Notes under the pieces: generated by a model
Database searches by the model: none
What the model saw: only the letters and a program-made list of their open reading frames with translations
What the model was told of the DNA's origin: nothing
Assembly (NCBI RefSeq): GCF_037392515.1
Contig: NC_090295.1
Location: 20,476,001 to 20,540,000 of the forward strand
Reading direction: 5' to 3'
Length of the DNA: 64,000 nucleotides
Origin: Haliotis asinina
Taxonomy: Eukaryota; Mollusca; Gastropoda; Lepetellida; Haliotidae
Position numbers and translations under genes: made by a program
Shown here: piece by piece, positions 34,520-47,400 of the stretch
Position numbering within the stretch: position 1 is the stretch's first letter
Layout: each line of letters opens with the position of its first letter

Positions 34520-34830
34520 ATCCTTTTTGTCTTCCCAGTCTATCTCTTGCATCCTTTTGTCTTCCCAGTCTATCTTTTGCATCCTTTTCTCTTCCCAGTC
34601 TCATCTCTTGCATCCTTTTCTCTTCCCAGTCTCAGCTCTTGCATCTGTTATCCTTCCCAGTCTTATCTCTTGCATCCTTTTCTCTTCCCAGTCTCAGCTC
34701 TTGCATCCTTTTCTCTTTCCAGTCACAGCTCTTGCATCTGTTTTCTTTCCCAGTCTCAGCTCTTGCATCCTGTTTTCTTCCCAGTCTCAGCATTACAATC
34801 TCGGTTCTCACATCCCAATCTTAGCTCTTG
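34520..34830. repeat. Tandem array, 30/31-bp unit, about 10 copies
   Basis: The unit is 'cttcccagtctcagctcttg' + 'catccttttct'. Starts at 34531, 34561 and 34591 are 30 bp apart, then 31 bp. A worn extension ('catcccaatctcatc') continues to about 34905. The open frames across it are repeat by-products. Confidence 0.9.
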
Positions 34831-34905
34831 CATCCCAATCTCATCTACAGCATTGAAAATCATAGCTGAAGCATCCAAGTCTCAGCTCCAGCATCCCATC
34901 TCTGA

Positions 34906-37900
34906 GAAATCAAGACTGTTTTCTTCATTCTGAAGGGATCCTTCATTGAATTGCCTTTGTTTTGAGTGGTTCTTTTCATTTTCTTGGAGGATGTGTTGGT
35001 GTGAAAGATCTAAAACATTTGAAATGCTTCATGGATTTGTCATTCATTCGTCTTTCTTTCCTTTTGAGGTCATGCAGTGTTTGGAATTCATGCTGCAATC
35101 TTAACCCAATCATTTACTATTAACTGATTTGCATCCACAATATAATTAAAATTTAAATTGTTTTCATGGTATTAGTTAATTTCCATTCATGCATAATGTG
35201 TAACATTCACATTTCTTAAAACGTTTTTAAATTCTGTGTGTTGAGTTTGCCGGCCTGTGAACTGGTGAACCTAACTGCCATAAATTTAATTAAAATTCAA
35301 ACAAATCATTGTGGTGCTTGTATGAAAATACAACATAAATATTTCATCAGTCAGTATTGGTCATGTTTTACTGCCTTGTGTTATTGCAATTATTGATTGA
35401 CAGCAATGTGTAGTTTATAATATCAGTTTGCAGACAAGCAACATCGTTACATCAAAATACTAATCTGTCACAGGTTGTATTGTGATGTAAAAAGACATGC
35501 TCCATTATTTGTCACGTGACCATGCGATACTGATTCAGTTAAGAATTACCGTAATCATCATCGTTTTCCATGTCACCCTATATGGTTAAACACGCTTGGA
35601 ATCATTATGTAAATTACTCTGTGACTGTTTCACTGAAGCTCAAGCAAGGCTTGTACTATTTACCTGAAAGCACATCACATCCATTGCTCAAATATTGGTC
35701 CTGTGGGGAATACTGCTTGTATCTTAGCACATCTGTTAAATCGCCAGACATTTATCTTCAGGGTTTATGTTATAGCTATCATGGGCTTAGTATCTATAGG
35801 CTATTTGGGTTTTTTTTGTTTTTGTTAAAATTTATTATAATTGATACAGACAGATGGCTAGTTCCCAATGAGTGCTTTGACAGCTGTTTTCAGCTGTGAT
35901 AAAAGTATTTGGTCGCAAATGAAACAATGGGGAGGTCATGTTACCTGAAGTGAAACACAAGTACTTAGGGTAAGGTGATGGGAGGGAAGGGGGTTAGCAT
36001 AGGGGTGAAAAAAGAGAAATGGATTTAGCTGAAACAGTCAGGTAGTACTGTGGTATAACGTTAGCTTTATGGGCTGAAAAGTGGGTTTGTCTCTGTGTAA
36101 GTGAGTGAGTTTGGTTTTAATCCACTGTTAGCAGTATTCCAGAAACGTCATGCTGGGGGACACAATAAATGGGCCTCACAGGTTGTACCCAGATTTTGTA
36201 CATGTGTTGGGACACATGGTACAGTTTTAAACTCATCGCTGGTGAATTATTGGTGTTATATTGTTGAAATATTCAAAAAAGGTGGTATAAAACTTCATTC
36301 ATGCACTGAAGTCATTACAGGCTTGAAACATTTTATGGTAATGTACTCGCTAGTCACTTTGTCACAGTCAAGATTTCTGGACTAAAGTTGATTGTACTAC
36401 TGCGAAGGACTGAACTGTAAATAATACAAAATAACAGGCATTTTGGTTTTACACTCGACTTCGTTAAGTGCCATGATTGTCAGAATTCTAATTATTGGTA
36501 TGAGGTAACTGCTTTGTCTGTGGCACTTACACAGTTACAGGTCTAATATCACAGTTCAACCAACTCTGAAGGTTCAGCAGAATGAGAGGAATTGATTATT
36601 TGGATGAGTGACCAGTGACTGACCAAGTCAATCTTATCATGGAATCAAAACAAATAATGTTCATCTCTTTTTACAAACTATTTCAAACAATGTTGAAAAG
36701 AAATTCTGCTCTGAGAAAAGGATTTTAAACTCAAGTTTCAATTTTACACCAAATTCCAACGTTTTACTTATTTGGTCATTTATGGTATAAGATATTCCCG
36801 AGGAACCTATGGCCTCTCTCACAGCTGTAGAACCACATCCCCTTCTGCCCAGGCCTTCGGTTGTGCTAACGGCCTTGAATGGCCTTAAATGGATTGATCC
36901 AGGTTTTAAATCTCCAATTTCACTTTGTCTCCTTTTCATTATAAATAAAATAAGTTGTTTCTAACCAAATTCTACAAATTCAAAGACAATACATTGCGAC
37001 TGTTGCAATTCTGTTGCAATAGTTTTTTCGTCCTTGAATTGTCTCATTTGAAGTTATTTCCTTAATGAATGTATGTTTTATTTTCGTTAAAAACAAGTTA
37101 TAGAGTTTCAGTCTCAATTAATAACTGGCAGGAAAACATAAACTCAATGAAGGTGCAAGTCTGCATGCAAACATTCTGTATTTTGCACTGCGCATTTGGC
37201 AACGGAGTCAGTTACTTAACTTTCGATAGTCATACATACTATTCATGCATTGATAGTTTTTCATGCTGACCATCAATTAATTGCGATTGGAGACTCAACA
37301 ATTGCAATCCATCGCTAGTTTGATGCGTCTTTTTAGCCCTAGTAATCAGCAAGTCTAGATTACCTGACACAATAAAGATAGGGATGTCAGTGTTATGCAG
37401 GAACAACATGTTGCTATTATGTAATTATGATTTTGACTGATAATAATTACCTCAGAGACTTGTGCAAGTCTACCTGTCCTCACACCTTTTAGACACTAAA
37501 GCTCAAGAAGCCATTAGAGGTCACATGTTGCAATAAGATCAAGTTCTGTGTTAAACAAATATTTAAAAAAAACCAAATTCTACTGTTCTTGTGGTCATTT
37601 TTAAACTGTCACTTGAAACAAGGCTTAATTTAACTGGCCTTATTTCTAGTTTGTCCTGCCTCTGGTCTTATTTTTTCATGAAATAATTTAGGTTTTGTGT
37701 GCTTATCAGTTGTGACCTCGACTCCCACTGGATTCGCTTTTGGACACAATGCTAAAGGGGCCCTAAAGGGGTGTGTGGATTTGTACATCACTGAAGCTCA
37801 GTCAGGTCACAATATTTTAGGTTTACATTTTTTTCACAGACCAGAGCCAAAGGCCAGTGATAAAATAGAATTTAATTTGTTTAGATTTATTTCTATTTGC

Positions 37901-38224
37901 CTGACCTTTCTTAACCTCTCAATCTTCTCAGAATAAATGGTTCTTATAAATAAATATACATCCTGCTCTGTAAAAATGCTATTCAGCTTGGAATTTTAGC
38001 ATTTGTTTCATCACTGACCCTTCTCCATCTAAATGTAAAATAGACATTAGCTGCACAAATGTACCTTGTCATAAGCACCCATCACGACAAGCACTGGTAC
38101 CTAAAGACCATTTCCAAACCAGATCTTCACATTCGAATACATAGAAAGCATTAGCCTTGATGTTCACAGATGTAAAGACATTTGCTTGATACCATTTCTG
38201 TATAAAGATGTTTGAGTTTTGGAG
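34906..38224. other. AT-rich sequence, probably intronic or intergenic
   Basis: Only a worn SINE (36099) and a faint family E-like piece near 37340 ('gcaagtctagattacc'). The 109-codon frame at 35570..35899 has no motif and is flanked by no splice evidence I trust. Confidence 0.5.
36099..36200 (-). mobile_element. Family B SINE, truncated
   Basis: 'gtgagtgagtttggttttaa', 'gggggacacaataaatgggc', 'gttgtacccag'. Confidence 0.7.
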
Positions 38225-38935
38225 AAAATGTGTTGATAGATGTGGTGTGAAGTAAGTAAATGAATAGGGTGGATGGAAATTGGTGGCTTTTGGGATGTGG
38301 GAAAGACGTTGTGTTACGGTAGGGTGGTGGTGCAAGGTGGAGAGGTTGAGTGGAGGAATGAGGAGAGAATGATGAGAGAGTGAGGGGTGGTTTAGTGGAG
38401 CGTGAGTTGGGTGAAAGGGGAGTGAGGGATACCTTTGGGTTGGGAGGGGGTTAGTGATAGAGTGAGGAGTGGTTTAGTGGAGCGTGAGTTGGGTGAAAGG
38501 GAAGTGAGGGATACCTTTGGGTTGGGAGGGGGTTAGTGATAGAGTGAGTGGTGGTTGTGTGGAGTGTGAGTTGGGTGAAAGGGGAGGGTTGGGTGGGGAT
38601 GAAATAAGGGGTAGGTTTGGATTGGAGGGAGTGTGGAAAGGTTGGGTGTGAGCATAGAGTGGAATAGGGTTGGATGGGAGAGAAGAGTGGGGGTGGAGGG
38701 TTTGGGGTGGAGAGCAGGTGGGGGTGGAGTGTGAATATGCGTGGTGTGTGATTGGTGGTACAGTTGGTGGGAACGTTGAGTTGGGGTGAGGGTGGAGGGT
38801 GATGAGATGGAGCTAGGGAGTGTAGGGGGGCAAGAGTCTAGTGGGGTGGTGGTAGAAGTAAGAAAGTGATCTAAGAGTGGAGTGTGGATGGTGGTTGTGT
38901 ATGTTGGTGGAAGAGTCGTGGCGAGCCAACAACAC
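38225..38935. repeat. C-depleted G/T/A-rich tract with an internal 82-bp direct repeat
   Basis: The + strand is almost free of C for about 700 bp and rich in gtggggtgg-like runs. Within it, 'tttagtggagcgtgagttgg' at 38391 recurs at 38473, and a variant follows at 38555, giving an 82-bp period with 2.5 copies (38381..38600). The minus-strand open frame here is low-complexity Pro/Ser/Thr/His and not a credible protein. Confidence 0.8.
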
Positions 38936-40171
38936 ATTATTCTGGAAAAAGTCAAGGAATACATGTCATATTATTATTATTTTATTATTATTATTATTTT
39001 GTTATTGTTATACTTAGTCGTCTTGCTTCAGACACAGTTTGCAGTAATCTCTGCACACCTCATCTATGCCGGGTATCCTGTGTATATTTACAAAGAGCCT
39101 ATTATGATACCCAATCTAGAGATTCAATCGTCTGTGCAAGGAAACAGACTGAATTCAATTCATACACTAAGTGGCACAATTTTATTCATAACATGAAAAT
39201 AACCTGAATATATTAACATGCAAAATGAGTTCAATCGGTTTATAAAACCTGCAGTTGCACATGCCGTGATGCATTAGCATAGTAAGAGATTCTTACTTGT
39301 ACAGATCATTGTAATTTTTTAGTTTACAGGTTCGCCCAAGCGGTGCCAAACTCCACAATCAGAATATAATAATTGTAATTCATATCATATAAATATTAAA
39401 ATTCATTTCCTGAATTTGATGGAGTAGAAGAAAATTAAAGCAACAATGATATACCAAGACTGTTAAATATTTACATGATAAGTATGAGAGTTGACTTATA
39501 GATTTCAAGTTCTTACACTTTCAAGGTGATGCTTCCTTACAGGTAGTTGAGAGTTTGAGGTGGAAAAGCTTTTGGAAGAGGTTCCAGGTGACATTTAAGA
39601 CACTGAAATTTCAGGCAAATGAAATTCCATTACATATGCATGTCTGAAACAGATACATCTGCAAATTCCAGCATGAACTTTGAAAATACTGAATTCTGAT
39701 TAGTGAATCAGATTTCAAATTATACTTAGAAACCTCTGATTGAAACTGCTGATCTGACAAAAGGAACCACTGCCTACAAGCAGAAGGTAATGTTTATCTA
39801 TTGAAAAAGATTTCTTTCTCAATAATTTTCTTATGTAATTTGGACATAATAACCTATGCAATTATATATGATGAGATGCATAGCTTTTGTTGCTACGAAG
39901 ATCACAGTTTCTGTTACATTGTATCCACTGAGGATTTCAAGTTTAGGGGACGAAGTCAGCTTTAAATTTGGTGCCACTGGTCCAGTTGGCTAGTGAATTT
40001 CTTTGGGTCATTTGTTGAAGTGGTATTTTACCTTTTTGTAATCTTTTAGTAAAGTTGAAAAGTATTTCGCACACTGCAGTAGTGCACAGAATAGTTACTT
40101 TAACTGACAGTATTTCTAATTAGCAATGTGTTTTATCAGTTTATGTGTGAAGATTTGGGTTAGAATTTGTC

Positions 40172-40362
40172 TCCATCAACCCATACTTGCCAGGGGCATC
40201 TAACAGGATCAGATGGTCAAATTGACAGACTTTTTTTGACATGTCATTGTATCACAACTGCATTGTTTGATGCTCATGATATCAATCACTAGATTGTTTG
40301 CTCCAACTTGATAATTTACAGAGTACTGCCATATAACTGGAAATATTGCTGAGTGTGGCATT
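40172..40362 (+). mobile_element. Old family A element
   Basis: 'gatcagatggtcaaattgac', 'gatgctcatgatatcaatca', 'ataactggaaatattgctga'. Strongly diverged and missing the tail. Confidence 0.7.
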
Positions 40363-41129
40363 GCTCAACAAATTTTTGCCACTTCTAATATCCACTGTCT
40401 CAGTGAGCATAATTATGATGATTTGGGTGGAATAAAATTTTATGAGACTTTCTTTATTTTGCCGTATGGACACCATCTATATTTTGGTTGTTATGGTATC
40501 TGTGCTGCATTCTCAATGCCTGAAATATATGCAAAGGAAATGGACCAGAATATTTCAGAATATATATCACCATACGTTATAGTTAAGCAGGTACAAGTGT
40601 TACCTAAATTAAAAATTGAACACCTGAAGGTTCAATGCGGCTTCACTAAATTTCTTCACCAATAACAGATAGTTCACATTATATTTCGTCATGGTAGCAT
40701 AGAGATCTACATGAAGTGTTTTCAGAGTAGGGCAATTTTACGTGAACATTTAACCAAGCTAAATTTAAGATCTGAAACCTCATGCTGCACGTCTTATTTT
40801 TTCAAATTTGATTTAGTGTGGATGAATCTACAGGTAAACTAGCTGAACATGGAAACATGTGTCCTAATTGACACTCTGTGTTGAATTTATTGATTTTGAA
40901 GTAATTGTACATCAGGAGCATGACCCTTAGTTACAGGTCAGCAACCTTCGGTCACTACATTTAGTAGGTTACCATGGTAACATGGACATTTGTATTTTTC
41001 TCACTAAACCTTTTATACCACATGAAGCACCGATTCATGGACTGTTTGCTGTGGAGGTAAATTCACAGCTAATAGTCTGTGTGTTCAGTTCTCTTTGTTA
41101 ATCAATTCCACTGCCCCTCAACTAGTCTC

Positions 41130-41215
41130 TGGCACTCTGTAAATAATCAAGTCTGGACCAGACAGTCCAGTGATTGACATCACGAACATCCATCTACATA
41201 ATTGGGATACATAGA
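41130..41215 (-). mobile_element. Family A fragment
   Basis: 'ctctgtaaataatcaagtct', 'ggaccagacagtccagtgat', 'ataattgggatac'. Confidence 0.7.
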
Positions 41216-42014
41216 AAAGTGTACTAATATCATCAATTGTTGCACAGAGTGCAGCGGAATTTGAAAATATAATCTGTCACGTTTAGTCCAGGCTTAATGT
41301 TTTACTTCAAGTGCATGGAAACAAATGAAAGATTTTTTCCATCCTTTTCGGATTATAAATTGGTCATGTTCGCGAAACGTGACATTAAGCAAAAAGTAAT
41401 CAAAGTAATATATCTGACATCGAAACAAAATGGGTAAAATAGGATGTCTTTCGTATGTTTCCATGTTTTCAGACGCTCAGCAAATTTCACACATTGATGA
41501 TTCTGCATCCAATTATTGACTGATACGAATAATCAGACATTTAGTTTCATACAGAATGTAACTCTTGTGATATTTTAAAGTCTGTATGTGACATGTGTTT
41601 AACTGATCTGGTGTATGGACTGTTTAATTGAAAAGTGTTGTATTTCATCTCATTTGCATTGTAGCAGGGTAATAAACTTGTCCCAGTTCATATATTCCCA
41701 ATATGAACTGTTGAGTTTTCTGTTCTGTCGACATGTTGAAATGTTAATCAAGTGAACATAATATTTTACACGCAACTGGCAGACAAGTTTGGATATGTTT
41801 ACAAACATGAATATTTTATGAATGAAATGAGAGACGTCAGTATCAAGAATGATATATATGCCCGTGGCATCATAAGTTATTATTATTTTAGTCTATGTAC
41901 AAAAATCTAACTAAAAGAAAGTTTTACGATCTTCACAGCCTTCAGCTATATTTCCTAAACTGGTGGATGCAAGGAAATAGGTTCACTTACGTATGCATGT
42001 TACGATCATTTAAT

Positions 42015-43530
42015 CATGCAGATCACTGTGTGAAGGTGAGCGGCGGGTGCCATGGTATGAAGCAATATGAATGTTGTGACTGTCGTAAGTCTGTTTTAGG
42101 TATGAGAATTACGATCATCGTATCGCCAAGATCACTCTGTGCTGGTGAACGAGGTGTGCCTTTGCATGAAGCATTTGAGCATTTTGACTCTTGTGGGAGT
42201 CATGATTATCTGAGCTCAAAGTGATGTATGTTGGTGAACCAAGGGTGAAATTGCACAAGACAGTCTGAGTGTTGCGACAGTCGTAAAGTACCGAAGTATG
42301 GAGGTTGCGATTATCATGTCATTAAAGTGACTTTGTGCAGGTGAACCCAGGGTGTAGTTGTACAACCTGAGTGTTATGACTGTCGTAAGTCTATGTAAAA
42401 TTTAAGGAATGGGAGTTACGATTGTCAGATTGTTTAGATCACTTTGTGCAGGTGAATACAGGGTGTGGTTGTACAACCTGAGTGTGTTGACTGTCGTAAG
42501 TCTATGTAAAATTTAAGGAATAGGAGTTACGATTGTCAGATTGTTTAGATCACTTTGTGCAGGTGAACCCAGGGTGTAGTTGTACAACCTGAGTGTTATG
42601 ACTGTCGTAAGTCTATGTAAAATTTAAGGAATAGGAGTTACGATTGTCAGATTGCTTAGATCACTTTGTGCAGGTGAATACAGGGTGTAGTTGTACAACC
42701 TGAGTGTGTTGACTGTCGTAAGTCTATGTAAAATTTAAGGAATGGGAGTTACGATTGTCAGATTGTTTAGATCACTTTGTGCAGGTGAATACAGGGTGTA
42801 GTTGTACAACCTGAGTGTGTTGACTGTCGTAAGTCTATGTAAAATTTAAGGAATAGGAGTTACGATTGTCAGATTGCTTAGATCACTTTGTGCAGGTGAA
42901 TACAGGGTGTAGTTGTACAACCTGAGTGTGTTGACTGTCGTAAGTCTATGTAAAATTTAAGGAATAGGAGTTACGATTGTCAGATTGCTTAGATCACTTT
43001 GTGCAGGTGAATACAGGGTGTGATTGTACAACCTGAGTTTTATGAATGCCGTAAGCTTATGGTATGATATGAGAGTTACAATTGTTGTATCGCTAAGATC
43101 ACTTTGTGCAGGTGAACTAAGCATGTGGCTCTACACCCTGAGAGTTACAACTGTCATAAGTCTATGCTATGGTTTGAGAGTTACAATTGTTGTATCGCTA
43201 AGATCACTTTGTGCAGGTGAACTAAGCATGTGGCTCTACACCCTGAGAGTTACAACTGTCATAAGTCTATGCTATGGTTTGAGAGTTACAATTGCTGTAT
43301 CGCTAAGATCACTTTGTGCAGGTGAACCAATCATATGGCTCTACACCCTGAGTGTTACAACTGTCACAAGTCTATGATATGGTATGAAAGTTACAATTGC
43401 TGTATTGCTAAGATCACTTTGTGCAGGTGAACCAATCATGTGGCTCTACACCCTGAGTGTTACAACTGTCATAAGTCTATGCTATGGTTTGAGAGTTACA
43501 ATTGTTGTATCGCTAAGATCACTTTGTGCA
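42015..43530. repeat. Tandem array with 111-bp units switching to 105-bp units
   Basis: The anchor 'gatcactttgtgcaggtga' falls at 42437, 42548 and 42659 (111 bp), then at 43097, 43202, 43307, 43412 and 43517 (105 bp). The 111-bp type carries 'tatgtaaaatttaaggaat'; the 105-bp type replaces this with 'ctatgctatggtttgag'. The left edge (42015..42340) is worn. Both lengths divide by 3 and the 105-bp part is open as 35-residue repeats (LRSLCAGE...), but no gene structure supports translation. Confidence 0.93.
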
Positions 43531-43554
43531 ATATTCCAGCAATATCACTGTGGG

Positions 43555-43815
43555 AGGACCCCTGAAGGTCAGGGGTACAGAAGATCAGGGGATAGAATAC
43601 CATAAAATGTATGCTTGTCGTAAGAGGCAACTAACGGGATCGGTTGGTCAGGCTCACTGGCTTGGTTGACACATGCCATTGTATCCCAGTTGTGCATATC
43701 AATGCTCATCCTATTGTTCACTGGATTGTGTGGGAAGAGTCTTGTATTTATGGACCGCCACAATAGAGCTGGAATATTGGTGAGTGTGGCGTAAAACTAA
43801 ACTCCCTCACTCACT
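43555..43815 (+). mobile_element. Family A element at the edge of the 105-bp array
   Basis: 'cctgaaggtcaggggtaca' to 'gagtgtggcgtaaaactaaa'. A 28-bp family B-like piece (43528..43555, 'caatattccagcaatatcac') sits between the array and the element, and another family B minus fragment follows (43815..43895). The array is therefore capped by nested insertions. Confidence 0.85.
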
Positions 43816-44724
43816 GTTGGGGACACTAGAATGGGCTTCGCATTGGCTATAACGATGTAAGGAATGGAACCCGGATCTGACCACTAATCTGCCCCAGCTC
43901 TTCTTGCACTCCTGAAACATCACGCACCATGATATTTTGGTAGCACTTGTTTTGTGTATTGTGACGCCTGCCTGAAGGTGACAGCAACATTATTTTTCAG
44001 TCCACAAATTCAGCAAAATGAAGTCTTAAAAAATACAGTCATATATGAACTAAAAAATTGTTCAAGTATATTTTTATCCCCTATACTGGCTAATATTTAA
44101 TGGATTACAAAAAAACTGAAAATGAGGGGACTGAAAAAATTGCTGCAAACTGAAATAAGTAATAACTTTTTAAAACTGTTATTGATCACATGCATTGTGT
44201 GCAGTCGTTGGCCACTAGAGATCTTTTTGAAAGAAGATAAGGGCTTCAAAGAAGTAAAGTCATAACACGTTACCATGGTTACCCAGGCTGTATACTACCT
44301 GGAAGTTTGTATTCCATTACTGAAATCAGTATTGTGATGCTTACTGCTATACAGTGGCATTATCTTTAAGGTATATATTCTCACATTTCCCATCCTTTAT
44401 TTTTTTTTCAAGTGCAAAAAGCACTCTACATTATCTTTTACCTGTTTTATTGGTGACGATCTCATAGTGTAGAGTCTCAACTGATAGTTTTTACAATAGT
44501 AATGCTAAACAAAGAAAGTTCATTCGGTGACAAATTGTATTCTGGAAATATTAGTTCTGTCTACATTAGCTGTACCTGGAAGATTTTAATTTGATCAATT
44601 ATTGATAAAACCCAAAGAGAACAATTATTTTTGTATTTTCTTAATATACCAACCCATGTAGATCATATTACCATGTCTAAAGGCTTATATCAAAAGCTGT
44701 ATTACTTCCTCTTCCATCAGGAGA

Positions 44725-44893
44725 GGTGGGGTAGCCTAGTGGTTAAAGTGTTTGCTGGTCATGCCAAAGACCAGGTTCGATTCCCCACATGGGCTCTACG
44801 CGTGAAGCCCATTTCTGGTGTCCCCTGCTCTGTTTTTGCTGGAAAAGTGGAATATTGCTAAAAGCGGTGTAAAACCAAACTCACTCAGTGAGT
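44725..44893 (+). mobile_element. Family B tRNA-derived SINE, best-preserved promoter boxes
   Basis: TAGCCTAGTGG at 44732..44742 fits the pol III A box and GGTTCGATTCC at 44774..44784 is a perfect B box. The body 'gaagcccatttctggtgtcc' and the tail 'ggtgtaaaaccaaactcact' follow. Confidence 0.9.
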
Positions 44894-44909
44894 CCTCGTG
44901 CACCATTCA

Positions 44910-45050
44910 TTACAGCAATGCTTTAACTCCAAATAAAGGTGGTCTAAGATTTTTGCAGACTGACTTGGTCTTGTTGCCAATAAACAATTAGCCACTTCTT
45001 TCTTTTGAAACTACATATATTTTCAAGAGTAAGTGTTAATCTGCATTTCT
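44910..45050 (+). mobile_element. Worn family E copy
   Basis: 'agcaatgctttaactccaaa' and 'tatattttcaagagtaagtg' align with the start and end of the 24-kb copies; the middle is poor. Confidence 0.4.
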
Positions 45051-45839
45051 CCAGAAAAGGCATTTTTTTGTCTGAGACTGACCCAAAAAACTGAATGCAA
45101 AATAAAACGAAAATATATTGAGCAACCCAAATATAGTTTTAGGTCCATTCTGATAGATTAGTGAAGATCAATGACCTATAAAATAAAAACAATGGCCTTT
45201 CAATGATAATAATTTGAACAACTGGAATAGAAAATGCGAAGCGTCAATGACATTAGTTCCTTTGATATCTTGCATAGTATCCACAAGGGGGCACTACTTT
45301 TTGTGTCACCATGAATGTTCTTAAGGCTTGGTATAAAAAAGTCTTGTAAGAGCCTAACCCTAGTTTATAGGGCACATCAAGTTCTAGAACGGAGCAATTG
45401 CTTCATGTCACAGGCTTAGGAATGTATCAGTGTATTTCTAAAGAAACTGGAGGTGGTTTCTGGCTGATGGGGGTGGTACTGCACTTTTAGTGTGATGAAT
45501 GAGATATATCTCTAGAAGACATCATGGTAATTGAGGCGCTGTGATCTATTTCATCAACCATCAAAGAGTTATGGACCTTTACAAGACGTTGGGATTTAAG
45601 ACCTTCGTCTGATCACAGTCTTTCAAGAATTTTGGTAATGATGTTAAGACTGGTGAACATTGGTTAGTTTGGGGTTGAAGGTCCATTCAGCACCTAGGTA
45701 AAATATGTTAAGTTCATTTTGTGGTATTCATGGTTGTAATGTGCCTGTTAGAGTTTCCGCAGTTTGCCCTGTCGCCTTGAGAGAATTTACAGGAAGGCTT
45801 TGGTGTAGGTACACCATTAACTTTAGCCTTGTGTGAATC
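45051..45839. other. Unique sequence before the 51-bp array
   Basis: No frame or site of note. Confidence 0.55.
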
Positions 45840-47400
45840 TTGAAGAGGGCATTGTTCCCAGTACACCTTGCCCCCATTGTTGGAAATTCCAAGAAGGCTG
45901 CCTTATCAGTACTTCCCCTAGTAGTACTACTACTTATCAGTCTATCCCATCATAGGAATTTCTAAGAAGGCTCTATCCCCAGTACCCCTTGTCTATCCCA
46001 TTGTGGGAAGTTCTAAAAAGGCTCTATCCCCAGTACCCCTTGTCTATCCCATCATAGGAATTTCTAAGAAGGCTCTATCCCCAGTACCCCTTGTCTATCC
46101 CATTGTGGGAAGTTCTAAAAAGGCTCTATCCCCAGTACCCCTTGTCTATCCCATTGTGGGAATTTCTAAGAAGGCTCTATCCCCAGTACCCCTTGTCTAT
46201 CCCATCATAGGAATTTCTAAGAAGGCTCTATCCCCAGTACCCCTTGTCTATCCCATTGTGGGAATTTCTAAAAAGGCTCTATCCCCAGTACCCCTTGTCT
46301 ATCCCATTGTAGGAATTTCTAAGAAGGCTCTATCCCCAGTACCCCTTGTCTATCCCATTGTGGAATTTCTAAAAAGGCTCTATCCCCAGTACCCCTTGTC
46401 TATCCCATTGTGGGAAGTTCTAAGAAGGCTCTATCCCCAGTACCCCTTGTCTATCTCATTGTGGGAAGTTCTAAGAAGGCTCTATCCCCAGTACCCCTTG
46501 TCTATCCCATTGTGGGAATTTCTAAAAAGGCTCTATCCCCAGTACCCCTTGTCTATCCCATTGTAGGAATTTCTAAGAAGGCTCTATCCCCAGTACCCCT
46601 TGTCTATCCCATTGTGGAATTTCTAAAAAGGCTCTATCCCCAGTACCCCTTGTCTATCCCATTGTGGGAAGTTCTAAGAAGGCTCTATCCCCAGTACCCC
46701 TTGTCTATCCCATTGTGGAATTTCTAAAAAGGCTCTATCCCCAGTACCCCTTGTCTATCCCATTGTGGGAAGTTCTAAGAAGGCTCTATCCCCAGTACCC
46801 CTCGTCTATCTCATTGTGGGAAGTTCTAAGAAGGCTCTATCCCCAGTACCCCTTGTCTATCCCATTGTGGGAAGTTCTAAAAAGGCTCTATCCCCAGTAC
46901 CCCTTGTCTATCCCATTGTAGGAATTTCTAAAAAGGCTCTATCCCCAGTACCCCTTGTCTATCCCATTGTGGGAATTTCCAAGGCTATTTCTCCAGATCC
47001 ACTTGCTTGTCCCAATTTGGGAAATTCCAAGGAGGCTATGTATACACCTTTCCTGTCTCATTGTGGGAATCTTCAAGTCGTCAAAGACCTTGCCTGTCGC
47101 TTGGGGGAAATTCAAAGAAGGTTATGTCGAAATTCACCTTGCCTGTCCTGTTTGGGGAAATTCTAAAAAAGGCTGTGTCTGTAATACACTTTGTCTGTCA
47201 CATTGTGGGAATCTTCAAGTTGGCAAGGTCCCCACCCCTTTCCCGTTGGGGAAATTTCTAAGAAACCTATGTCCCAGTACCCTTCACCTATCCAAATTGC
47301 CTGACCTGTGGAAATTCTATGAAGGCAGTGTACCCAATACACCTTGCCTGTCTTATTGTGGGAATCTGCAAGAAGGCTATGTCCCCAGTTTGCGTAATTC
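45840..47400. repeat. Tandem array, 51/50-bp units, uniform core with worn flanks
   Basis: The core at 45950..46980 has about 20 units: 'aaggctctatccccagtacc' + 'ccttgtctatcccattgtgg' + 'gaatttctaag'. Units with 'cattgtggaattt' lack one G and are 50 bp. The flanks 45840..45950 and 46980..47400 keep recognisable but diverged units ('caagaaggctatgtccccag'). In frame, the 51-bp unit reads as a 17-residue repeat (KALSPVPLVYPIVGISK); the 50-bp units switch the frame, so one continuous protein is not encoded. Confidence 0.93.

Larger units (their letters stand above)
38936..42014. other. AT-rich sequence, no gene seen
   Basis: Two family A fragments only. A short (ATT)n stretch lies at 38968..39000. 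Confidence 0.55.

Noticed and set aside
34435..34933. Three overlapping Leu/Ser/Phe-rich frames resembling membrane proteins
   Set aside because: They are frames of the 30/31-bp tandem array.
35570..35899. 109-codon frame at 35.6 kb
   Set aside because: AT-rich, no motif, no convincing splice or start context.
38533..38964. 143-codon Pro/Thr/His-rich minus-strand frame
   Set aside because: Low-complexity product of the C-depleted tract with no domain.
46003..46566. 187-codon repeat protein (KALSPVPLVYPIV type)
   Set aside because: The 50-bp units break the frame and the same array is open in another frame; no gene structure.
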